Assembly: GCA_016281675.1 (NCBI GenBank)
Contig: JAEEJD010000193.1
Coordinates: 1-6,335 of the forward strand
Source: Lachnospiraceae bacterium
GTDB taxonomy: Bacteria; Bacillota_A; Clostridia; Lachnospirales; Lachnospiraceae
Direction of reading: 5' to 3'
DNA: 6,335 nucleotides
The translations under genes were made by a program, and so were the position numbers. The notes beneath the pieces were generated by a model. The model was not told the DNA's origin. It did not search any database and worked only from the letters and a program-made list of their open reading frames with translations. Below are positions 1-5,182 of the stretch, one piece after another. Each line of letters opens with the position of its first letter. Within the stretch, counting starts at the first letter, position 1.

Positions 1-1
1 C

Positions 2-97
2 GAAATGACCAGAGGCTATGGTAATGATATAAATAGAGAAGAAAGAATCGAAACATTTTCGCAAAGGGCATATGATTTGGCGAAAGGATTAAGATAA
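2..97 (+). CDS. C-terminal end of an unidentified protein (5' end outside window)
   Basis: An open frame runs in from the left edge and stops at TAA 95-97, giving 31 residues that end in FSQRAYDLAKGLR. The tail is charged and probably helical, with no catalytic motif. An 'RAY-(D/E)-L-(A/G)-K' ending resembles the last helix of some flavodoxin-fold or NAD(P)H-dependent FMN reductase proteins, but 31 residues cannot establish this. The next sequence is AT-rich and contains a promoter for the following gene, so this gene probably ends its own transcript. No clear hairpin terminator follows the stop. I am fairly sure that it is a real gene end and unsure of its function. Confidence 0.5.
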   Translation, partial: EMTRGYGNDINREERIETFSQRAYDLAKGLR

Positions 98-110
98 GGA
101 TAGCCATTTA

Positions 111-136
111 TATCGGGAATTTTTTATGTATCGGGA
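111..136. repeat. Direct repeat TATCGGGA, 18-bp period, upstream of the peptide promoter
   Basis: TATCGGGA occurs at 111-118 and again at 129-136, with similar AT-rich flanks (ATATCGGGAATT and GTATCGGGATTA). The second copy ends 7 bp before the -35 box at 144. This is a typical place for an activator that contacts RNA polymerase. The repeat is seen directly; the operator role is inference. Confidence 0.4.
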
Positions 137-143
137 TTATTCC

Positions 144-171
144 TTGCAAAAGGCACGGAAGAGATTATAGT
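144..171 (+). promoter_or_regulatory. Sigma-A-like promoter for the small peptide gene
   Basis: TTGCAA (144-149) and TATAGT (166-171) are separated by 16 bp, matching 4 of 6 and 5 of 6 consensus bases. Transcription would start near 178, leaving a leader of about 110 nt before the ATG at 289. I see no CATA-type -10 box of the sporulation sigma factors E or K between 98 and 288. That matters because the encoded peptide resembles a sporulation protein. Confidence 0.5.
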
Positions 172-188
172 GTGACGTTTCTGTGACG
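171..188. repeat. Direct repeat TGTGACG, 11-bp period, over the predicted transcription start
   Basis: TGTGACG is found at 171-177 and 182-188, one helical turn apart. It starts at the last base of the -10 box and covers the predicted start site. A protein bound to two same-face half-sites here would be expected to block or tune initiation. The repeat is short and the regulatory role is inference. Confidence 0.35.
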
Positions 189-274
189 TGAGTGCTGCTA
201 TTATGAATTCACCAGAGAAGGACAGGATTCTTCCTGAAATAGATGAAAGAACGTGAAGATCAGGTTTGAAGTAT

Positions 275-281
275 AAGGAGG
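275..281 (+). promoter_or_regulatory. Strong ribosome binding site fixing the start of the peptide gene at 289
   Basis: AAGGAGG ends 7 nt before the ATG at 289, which is optimal spacing and a perfect anti-16S match. The in-frame internal ATGs at 316 and 334 have only weak purine runs before them (AGAAGAAGAA and GGGCGGA at poor spacing). The sequence therefore favours the 44-residue product over the 29-residue SpoVM-sized product. Confidence 0.8.
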
Positions 282-288
282 AGAAGAA

Positions 289-423
289 ATGATAAAAGTC
301 AGAGAAGAAGAACTTATGAATGTAACGGGCGGAATGAAGATAGTGGTTATTAAATCTCCGAAGTTCATTGAACCGATATTGAGACTTATATTCAAAGTCA
401 AAAAAACGTTAGGTGAGAGTTGA
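289..423 (+). CDS. 44-aa peptide: SpoVM-like amphipathic helix behind a double-glycine-like leader
   Basis: The product is a small cationic peptide with a canonical ribosome binding site, its own promoter and its own terminator, so it is very likely expressed. Residues 16-35 read MKIVVIKSPKFIEPILRLIF. Against Bacillus subtilis SpoVM (recalled as MKFYTIKLPKFLGGIVRAML in its first 20 residues), this shares M1, K2, I6, K7, P9, K10, F11, I15 and R17, with conservative changes elsewhere, including the helix-kinking Pro9. SpoVM is an amphipathic helix that sits on the curved forespore membrane, recruits SpoIVA and is an FtsH substrate. The first 15 residues end in EEELMNVTGG, which fits the double-glycine leader pattern (hydrophobic at -12, E at -8, L at -7, hydrophobic at -4, GG at -2/-1). 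Cleavage there would release exactly the SpoVM-sized part, with a net charge of about +5. No C39 peptidase/ABC exporter or spore gene is visible nearby. Either an N-terminally extended SpoVM or an exported peptide is possible. Confidence 0.75.
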   Translation: MIKVREEELMNVTGGMKIVVIKSPKFIEPILRLIFKVKKTLGES

Positions 424-481
424 TTGGGGTGATTATGAATGGCGAAAATGGGAATACCCGGCCAATCCCGATCACCTGACA

Positions 482-525
482 AGAACCCGGTAAGATTCAT
501 TATCTGCCGGGTTCTGTTTATGTTT
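482..525 (+). terminator. Rho-independent terminator after the peptide gene
   Basis: AGAACCCGG (482-490) pairs perfectly with CCGGGTTCT (507-515). Inside the loop, AGAT (493-496) can pair with ATCT (502-505), lengthening the hairpin. A T-rich tract (GTTTATGTTTT) follows. Together with the promoter at 144, it isolates the peptide gene as a single-gene transcript. The 58 nt between the stop codon and this hairpin can also fold, for example GATTGG 422-427 with CCAATC 462-467. Confidence 0.85.
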
Positions 526-594
526 TGCTTGTCTTTAACGAAATAGGAAACGGTCTCCGTATTTTTGGTGCTCGGGTTGGGTATATAGATCATG

Positions 595-623
595 TTGTCA
601 CGATGAGATAATTACGGTATTAT
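595..623 (+). promoter_or_regulatory. Sigma-A-like promoter for the GNAT gene
   Basis: TTGTCA (595-600) and TATTAT (618-623) have the ideal 17-bp spacing, each one base from consensus. Transcription would begin near 630, within or at the edge of the hairpin at 626-647, giving a very short leader of about 27 nt. The stretch 526-594 before it shows nothing else convincing. Confidence 0.6.
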
Positions 624-625
624 TA

Positions 626-647
626 TCCCGCGAAAATCATTGCGGGA
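626..647 (+). promoter_or_regulatory. Hairpin overlapping the ribosome binding site of the GNAT gene
   Basis: TCCCGC (626-631) pairs perfectly with GCGGGA (642-647) across a 10-nt loop. The right arm contains the GGGAG ribosome binding site (644-648) that lies 8 nt before the ATG at 657. If the transcript includes the left arm, the hairpin would reduce translation. If transcription starts a few bases further in, the arm is lost. Start-site choice could thus change expression. The pairing is seen; the control is inference. Confidence 0.4.
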
Positions 648-656
648 GATGAGGAA

Positions 657-1136
657 ATGATCATCAGAAAATCTATTGACCGGGATCTGCCGGAGATCAT
701 AAGGATATGGAACGAGGTGGTGGAAGACGGTATCGCTTTCCCGCAGGAGGAACTGCTGGATGAGGAAAGCGGCGCTGAATTCTTTGCATCCCAGAGTTAT
801 ACCGGTGTAGCCGAAGAGGATGGTAAGGTATTCGGACTGTATATATTGCATCCCAATAATGTCGGACGATGCGGTCATATCTGTAATGCGAGCTATGCTG
901 TTTCATCAGATGCCAGAGGCAGACACATCGGGGAGCAACTGGTCCTGGATTGTCTGAAGAAAGGTAAGGAACTCGGATTTCGAGTGCTCCAGTTCAATGC
1001 GGTCGTTGAGAGCAATACACATGCCAGACACCTGTATGAGCGCCTTGGTTTTACGCAGCTCGGGACCATTCCCGGTGGATTTCGCATGAAGGATGGTCAT
1101 TATGAGAACATCTGTCCGTATTATCACGAACTGTAG
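657..1136 (+). CDS. GNAT family N-acetyltransferase
   Basis: This 159-residue cytoplasmic enzyme should transfer the acetyl group of acetyl-CoA to an amine; the acceptor cannot be told from the sequence. The single GNAT domain fills the protein. The N-terminal strand MIIRKSIDRDLPEIIRIWNE (1-20) is typical. Motif A is at 79-108, with the pyrophosphate-binding turn RGRHIG (87-92), in which His90 replaces the usual first glycine. The motif B region holds NAVVESNTHARHLYERLGF (114-132), with Asn120, Tyr127 and the LGF ending characteristic of the fold. The C-terminal GTIPGGFRMKDGHYENICPYYHEL segment is recognisable from a clostridial GNAT subgroup. The start at 657 has a GGGAG ribosome binding site. 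The hydrolase gene follows after 53 nt with no terminator between, suggesting one transcript. Confidence 0.9.
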   Translation: MIIRKSIDRDLPEIIRIWNEVVEDGIAFPQEELLDEESGAEFFASQSYTGVAEEDGKVFGLYILHPNNVGRCGHICNASYAVSSDARGRHIGEQLVLDCLKKGKELGFRVLQFNAVVESNTHARHLYERLGFTQLGTIPGGFRMKDGHYENICPYYHEL

Positions 1137-1189
1137 ATAAGGGCGGCAATCCCTGTTTGGAAAAGAGAAGCGTGGGGAAAGGAGAGAAC

Positions 1190-1765
1190 ATGCAAAAGAG
1201 GAAGGTGGCAGTCATCTTTCAGGGTATCGGATACAATATCGACAAACCGTTGCTGTATTATTCCAAAAAGATCGCATCGGAGCACGGCTATGACGTGATC
1301 GTTGTCGAGTTTAACGGCATTGATAAGGGATCCCTGAAGGATAAGGACACAATACTGTCGGCTTTTGATCTGGCAGTGTCCCTGGCCGAGGAACAGCTTA
1401 AAGAGGAAGACTTCTCATCCTGCGAGGATATCATATTCGTATCCAAGAGTATCGGAACTGTTGCCGCAAGTGTATATGCGGCCAAACACGATATCCCTGC
1501 CGGACAGGTGTATTATACGCCTTTCCCGCAGACACTCTCTCATGCAAAGGAAGGAAACGGGATTGTGTTCTTCGGGGATAAGGATCCGTGGGTGGAACCC
1601 GATACGATACGGGATCTTTGCATTTCCAAGAATATCCGCTACAGGATCATTGAAGGAGGTAACCATTCCCTTGAAACCGGGCATGTTTCTGTAGACGTTG
1701 AAAACATGAACAATACCATCCGGGAAGTTGAAGATTACTTTGACAAAAATCATTTCAGGGAATGA
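1190..1765 (+). CDS. Small alpha/beta-hydrolase fold protein
   Basis: This 191-residue protein has the order of an alpha/beta hydrolase: an N-terminal strand (VAVIFQGIGYN, 6-16), a nucleophile elbow SKSIG with Ser87 (first glycine of GxSxG replaced by Ser85), an acid in GDKDPWV (Asp132, or Asp130), and a histidine in EGGNHSLET (His159). The triad is therefore complete. No signal peptide or membrane segment is seen, so it should be cytoplasmic. It is short for the fold, without a lid domain, like dienelactone-hydrolase-type or Tex30-like members; the substrate is unknown. I chose ATG 1190 because AAAGGAGAG (1178-1186) stands 3-5 nt before it; an in-frame TTG at 1157 has no comparable site. It probably shares the GNAT transcript. 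Confidence 0.85.
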   Translation: MQKRKVAVIFQGIGYNIDKPLLYYSKKIASEHGYDVIVVEFNGIDKGSLKDKDTILSAFDLAVSLAEEQLKEEDFSSCEDIIFVSKSIGTVAASVYAAKHDIPAGQVYYTPFPQTLSHAKEGNGIVFFGDKDPWVEPDTIRDLCISKNIRYRIIEGGNHSLETGHVSVDVENMNNTIREVEDYFDKNHFRE

Positions 1766-1766
1766 G

Positions 1767-1795
1767 TGATGTTCATGTACCGGTAACCATATTAT
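1767..1795 (+). promoter_or_regulatory. Possible weak promoter with palindrome before the AI-2E family gene
   Basis: A good -10 box TATTAT lies at 1790-1795, with a poor -35 (TGATGT, 1767-1772) at 17-bp spacing. The spacer contains the perfect 8-bp palindrome TACCGGTA (1778-1785), which could be an operator. The 79-nt gap leaves room for a separate promoter, but read-through from the hydrolase gene is equally possible. Confidence 0.25.
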
Positions 1796-1844
1796 TAACC
1801 TGACAAGCTGTGAACGAAGAGAGTTAAAGGGAGAATACTGACGA

Positions 1845-2993
1845 ATGAATTGGAAAGATCTGAAAGACAATAAGAAACTCATCATTTTGTGCCTGTCCGT
1901 GGTGGGATGCATAACGGTAGCGGTATACCTGCTGCTTAGAAATTGCGGTGTGGTCGCATCAGCGCTCGGAGTTTTTATCGGGTTCTTCAGCGAGGTTATA
2001 ATCGGAGGTATACTCGCATATCTGATCAACCCGATCGCGCTTGCCATTCAGAAAAAGGTGTTCAGATCGAAGCTCAAAGGCGGAGGATGGGTGCTGTCGG
2101 TAACGGTAGCCGTGATCATCGTGTTGTTTCTGATCGCATTTCTGCTCGGCATGGTCCTGCCTCAGCTTATCGCCAGCATAAGCAGTTTTGCGGACCGGTT
2201 TGCGAAATACTATCCGACATTAACCCGCGAACTCACGGACATGGGGATCGATCTGTCCAGGATAGGGATATCATCCGGAAAGATCATGGGCATGAAGGAC
2301 ACGGTAGCGGCGGTCTCTTCGTTTGCGCTTGATAACAGCTCGCAAATAATGGACGTGCTCCTGGGAGCCGGAAAGGGACTGATGTCATTTGTTCTTGCGG
2401 TTATCATGGCGATCTATTTTATCGGTTCCAAGGACGATATCAAGGCCGGATCCGTAAGACTTCTTAATGCGCTTGTAAGCGAGAAGCGTGCAGACAATGT
2501 GATCGCATTTCTGGGTGAGTGCAGCCGTATTTTCCTGCATTACACTTATTTCAGCCTGATAGAAGGGGTTCTGATCGGAGCCATAAATGCCGTATTTATG
2601 CTGATCATGGGAATGCCTTATGTTTCACTCGTGTCGGTGGTCGTCGGAATAACCAATCTGATCCCGACGATCGGCCCGCTCATAGGAGGAGCGATCGGTG
2701 CATTTGTTATCCTTATGGAAAATCCTATACAGGCGTTGATTTTCCTGATATTTACAGTGATCTTACAGTTTTTCGATGGTTATATCCTGAAGCCGAAGCT
2801 CTTCGGAAACTCGCTCGGTGTTTCGGGAACCCTTATCATGGTTGCGTTCCTGGTCGGAGGAAATATGTTCGGGATCATCGGAATGCTGCTCTCGATCCCC
2901 GGCATCGCGATCATTGATATGATATACCACGAATACATAATAAAAGGATTGGAGAGCAGGCGAAGAGCGAAGGACTCGGATGAGAAGCCTTGA
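1845..2993 (+). CDS. AI-2E/PerM family (UPF0118) multi-pass membrane protein
   Basis: This 382-residue inner-membrane protein is of normal length for the family. Hydrophobic segments lie near residues 12-31, 40-66, 82-110, 176-195, 236-256, 258-290, 297-311 and 325-360, with a hydrophilic stretch around 113-165 probably outside. The family signature is clear: GITNLIPTIGPLIGG (268-282) with the IPxxGP core, followed by DGYILKPKLFGNSLGVSG (311-328). Despite the family name, members include AI-2 exporters (TqsA) and Na+/H+ antiporters, so the transported substrate is not predictable. The tail (366-382) is charged and cytoplasmic. The ribosome binding site AAAGGGAG (1826-1833) has longish 11-nt spacing. 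There are no LuxS or Lsr genes in the window. It is transcribed with or after the hydrolase and ends at the shared hairpin at 3018. Confidence 0.9.
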   Translation: MNWKDLKDNKKLIILCLSVVGCITVAVYLLLRNCGVVASALGVFIGFFSEVIIGGILAYLINPIALAIQKKVFRSKLKGGGWVLSVTVAVIIVLFLIAFLLGMVLPQLIASISSFADRFAKYYPTLTRELTDMGIDLSRIGISSGKIMGMKDTVAAVSSFALDNSSQIMDVLLGAGKGLMSFVLAVIMAIYFIGSKDDIKAGSVRLLNALVSEKRADNVIAFLGECSRIFLHYTYFSLIEGVLIGAINAVFMLIMGMPYVSLVSVVVGITNLIPTIGPLIGGAIGAFVILMENPIQALIFLIFTVILQFFDGYILKPKLFGNSLGVSGTLIMVAFLVGGNMFGIIGMLLSIPGIAIIDMIYHEYIIKGLESRRRAKDSDEKP

Positions 2994-3017
2994 GCTGTTA
3001 TTCATGAATAAGAAAAA

Positions 3018-3047
3018 GAAAACCACGGGGGCGTCCCCGTGGTTTTC
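3018..3047. terminator. Bidirectional rho-independent terminator between convergent genes
   Basis: GAAAACCACGGGG (3018-3030) pairs perfectly with CCCCGTGGTTTTC (3035-3047) around the 4-nt loop GCGT. On the plus strand the stem ends in TTTTCTGTT. On the minus strand it is followed by a longer U-rich run (CTTTTTCTTATT). It lies 24 nt beyond the stop of the AI-2E family gene and 26 nt beyond the stop of the chemoreceptor, so it should end both transcripts. Confidence 0.9.
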
Positions 3048-3073
3048 TGTTATGCTCCGGTATGATACCTGTA

Positions 3074-5065
3074 TTAAACGTTGAATTTATCCGTAGTATC
3101 CTGAAGACTTGTGATACTGTCCATAACCTCGCGTGTCTCGCCGGATACGTTGGCACTTGACTCCGTAATGCTCTGCATGTTTCCGGAAATATCATGTACC
3201 GCATCGCCGAGCTCTTGCTGAGCGACGCTTATAGTCTCAAGCACTTTGTTGATCTGAGAAACTGATTGGCTTACCTCTTCGGCACCGGCTCCGAGACCTC
3301 TGCTTATCTCGCTGTAATAGTTCGCATCTTCCATATAATTGTTTGCCAGAGTCTCGAGATTGTCATAATCCTTAAGAACATTGTCGGTAAGGAATTTGAT
3401 GATCTGATTGCTGACCTTGGAAAGCTCGTTGACGTTTGCCGTAACCTCGGTCGTAAGAGCATTGACCTTGTCGATCTCGCTGCCTGTAGTTGATGCAAGG
3501 CTGTTGATCTCATCAGCAACGACCGCAAATCCTCTTCCTGCTTCACCGGCTCTTGCAGCCTCGATAGATGCGTTAAGAGCAAGGAGATTGGTCTGGCTTG
3601 CAATTCCCTGAATGGCGCTTGCAACGTTTACGATCTGTTCGATTACCTGGATTCCCTTAAGAGCTTCTTCGAGTTCGGCTTTTGTCTGATTGGTCATGTT
3701 GACGGCATTATTCTTGTTAGCCAGTATCTCAGGCACCATAGCCTTTACTCTGCCGATTATCTCGTCGGTCCTCTCGCTCATCTGTCTTGTATCGGTTGTG
3801 AAAGTCTCTGTCGTGGACATCACGTTATTGCATATCTCTTCGATGTTACGGATGCTTTCGGTCTGAGTCTCGATACCGTTTTCGGTACGATGCATCGCCT
3901 GACTGATCTCGGATATGCTGCTGTTGATACCGCTGATCTTGTCGCTTGCCGATGTCATCTTATCCTTGATGAGCTGTGATTCGTCTTTGGTCTTATGGAT
4001 GGTATCTATTACACGGTTCTCAAGTTCAGTAAGAAGATATCTTATCTCCTCCACCTCGGAGTTTGTCTTTTCCAAGCTGTCGCTTCCGATGATCTTCTCC
4101 TTAACGAAGGTTTTCATGTCTTCCATCGGAGCAAGCTGTACGCCGATCAGCTTTGTCATGATGATGATGACTGCGGCGATGGCAATTATCGCGATGATTA
4201 TTCCGGTTACGATCAGCCTGTTCATCGTACTGTTAACATTGCCGGCCGGAAGAGCAAGGCCCAGAGACCAATCGCAGCCTTCTATCTTGGAAGTCGCGAA
4301 ATAGTTCTTCTCCGAATCGTAGTCCTTTGCGAGTATGACGGAACTTCCGGGATTGGAGATGATCGATGAAATATCGGACATAACGGATTGCGCTGATGTA
4401 GCCACATCTTCTCCGGGAAGATATGCCTGGTTTTCATGAAGTATATAATTGCCGCTGGCATCAACGAGGAATCCGTATTCTCCGGATTCATAAGGTATGC
4501 TGTTTACAACATCGTTTATGTAATCAAGGGTGAAATCGGCGCCGAGTACACCTGCAAGCTGGCCGTTCCTGTATACGGGTGTCGCTATGGTGATGCACAT
4601 GCCTCCGATAAGAACGTCCATATACGGGTCGGTAACTATCGTGGTACCTGCCGCTTTGGCTGCTTTGTACCAGCCTCTTGCAGTCGGATCGTATCCTTCC
4701 GGAACTGTGGCGTTGGGATCCATCTGAAGATGCAGTTTGTCTTCCATACCGTAGTAAAGGTTCAGGAATTCGGGATGACCTTCAGCTTCAGCGGTGACCA
4801 TCTTCTGAATATGATCCCTGTCATAATCGGGATCGGGGATAGCGGAAAAGGCGGCCGCTCCCGCAGCGCTTAATCCTTTTTCCATCTCGATCCAGCTGTT
4901 GATCGAATTGGCATATTTGTCCGCATTGAGCTGAAGCTCGGATGTAAGCTCGTTTGTAAGCTTTTTGCCGGATGTACCGACGATTATGCCTGTAGAGACG
5001 AGCATTGCGGCTACAACGATAAGAATTACGGCTAATGTCAGCCGCCCTTTAATTGTTCCTTTCAT
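3074..5065 (-). CDS. Methyl-accepting chemotaxis protein with dCache amino-acid sensor
   Basis: This 663-residue chemoreceptor runs: TM1 (about 9-30), extracellular dCache domain (31-280), TM2 (284-308), a divergent HAMP-like linker (308-358) and a cytoplasmic coiled-coil signalling domain. The hairpin tip is canonical ([20 protein letters not shown], from residue 489, then [12 protein letters not shown]) and contacts CheA/CheW. In the sensor, Y125, R130, W132, Y133, Y148, D150 and D177 match the spacing of the amino-acid-binding motif as I recall it from PctA (Y121, R126, W128, Y129, Y144, D146, D173), so the ligand is probably an amino acid bound through its amino and carboxyl groups. No CheR-tethering pentapeptide is at the C-terminus (DKFNV). 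I chose ATG 5065, 10 nt after AGGAGG; a TTG at 5071 lies only 4 nt after it. The gene seems to be a single-gene transcript ending at 3018-3047. Confidence 0.95.
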   Translation of the reverse strand: MKGTIKGRLTLAVILIVVAAMLVSTGIIVGTSGKKLTNELTSELQLNADKYANSINSWIEMEKGLSAAGAAAFSAIPDPDYDRDHIQKMVTAEAEGHPEFLNLYYGMEDKLHLQMDPNATVPEGYDPTARGWYKAAKAAGTTIVTDPYMDVLIGGMCITIATPVYRNGQLAGVLGADFTLDYINDVVNSIPYESGEYGFLVDASGNYILHENQAYLPGEDVATSAQSVMSDISSIISNPGSSVILAKDYDSEKNYFATSKIEGCDWSLGLALPAGNVNSTMNRLIVTGIIIAIIAIAAVIIIMTKLIGVQLAPMEDMKTFVKEKIIGSDSLEKTNSEVEEIRYLLTELENRVIDTIHKTKDESQLIKDKMTSASDKISGINSSISEISQAMHRTENGIETQTESIRNIEEICNNVMSTTETFTTDTRQMSERTDEIIGRVKAMVPEILANKNNAVNMTNQTKAELEEALKGIQVIEQIVNVASAIQGIASQTNLLALNASIEAARAGEAGRGFAVVADEINSLASTTGSEIDKVNALTTEVTANVNELSKVSNQIIKFLTDNVLKDYDNLETLANNYMEDANYYSEISRGLGAGAEEVSQSVSQINKVLETISVAQQELGDAVHDISGNMQSITESSANVSGETREVMDSITSLQDTTDKFNV

Positions 5066-5075
5066 TTGCAATAGA

Positions 5076-5081
5076 CCTCCT
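5076..5081 (-). promoter_or_regulatory. Ribosome binding site of the chemoreceptor gene
   Basis: On the minus strand this reads AGGAGG, a perfect match. It is 10 nt from ATG 5065 and 4 nt from the alternative TTG 5071, which favours the ATG. Confidence 0.75.
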
Positions 5082-5099
5082 GTCTGCGAAATAATAATA

Positions 5100-5105
5100 A
5101 TTATA
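5100..5105 (-). promoter_or_regulatory. Predicted -10 box of the chemoreceptor promoter
   Basis: The minus strand reads TATAAT, a perfect consensus, in a very AT-rich stretch. The base set 17 bp upstream (TACACT, 5128-5123) is a poor -35 and falls inside a tandem repeat, so an activator may substitute for -35 contact. I see no sigma-D/FliA box (GCCGATA), the usual motility-regulon signal. The start would be near 5092. Confidence 0.45.
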
Positions 5106-5122
5106 TACTAATACAATTCCAA

Positions 5123-5146
5123 AGTGTATAAAAAAGTGTATAAAAA
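5123..5146. repeat. Two perfect 12-bp tandem repeats upstream of the chemoreceptor promoter
   Basis: AGTGTATAAAAA occurs at 5123-5134 and 5135-5146, back to back (TTTTTATACACT twice on the transcribed strand). The copies sit over and just upstream of the -35 position. Roughly helical spacing suggests two adjacent protein contact sites, but low-complexity A-runs also make such repeats arise by slippage. Confidence 0.5.
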
Positions 5147-5165
5147 TATACCGGCGGATACAACA

Positions 5166-5182
5166 GATCATGCCGCACGATC
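5166..5182 (-). terminator. Weak hairpin at the end of the MATE-ATPase gene
   Basis: On the minus strand GATCGTG and CATGATC can pair (7 bp with one G-U) around a CGG loop, starting at the stop codon. The run that follows (TGTTGTAT) is a poor U-tract. It could be an inefficient terminator or attenuator, allowing some read-through into the chemoreceptor gene. No better terminator is present between the two genes. Confidence 0.25.

Noticed and set aside
203..256. 17-codon ORF in the leader of the peptide gene
   Set aside because: It has no ribosome binding site at suitable distance and no run of regulatory codons. It is too short to call a gene, so it is mentioned only as part of the leader.
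435..479. 14-codon ORF just after the peptide gene, considered as a second peptide
   Set aside because: A weak GGGGTG precedes it, but the product (MNGENGNTRPIPIT) shows no leader, and the interval is better explained as structured 3' RNA before the terminator.
550..566. ACGG-TCT-CCGT followed by ATTTTT as a second terminator
   Set aside because: The stem is only 4 bp with a 3-nt loop, too weak, and the strong terminator at 482-525 already ends the transcript.
201..593. 130-codon minus-strand ORF antisense to the peptide gene
   Set aside because: It overlaps the promoter leader, the peptide gene and the terminator, has no ribosome binding site that I can see, and its translation (Ser/Pro/Ile/Phe-rich) resembles no protein. 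It is explained as a shadow.
1157..1189. TTG start at 1157 for the hydrolase, adding 11 residues
   Set aside because: The extra segment would contain the ribosome binding site of ATG 1190 and adds no fold element.
1415..2047. 210-codon minus-strand ORF opposite the hydrolase and AI-2E genes
   Set aside because: It runs through two well-supported plus-strand genes and the gap between them, with no family motifs. It is a by-product of codon bias on the other strand.
1845..2993. AI-2 quorum sensing role taken from the family name
   Set aside because: The family is functionally mixed, and no luxS or lsr gene is in the window, so AI-2 transport cannot be claimed.
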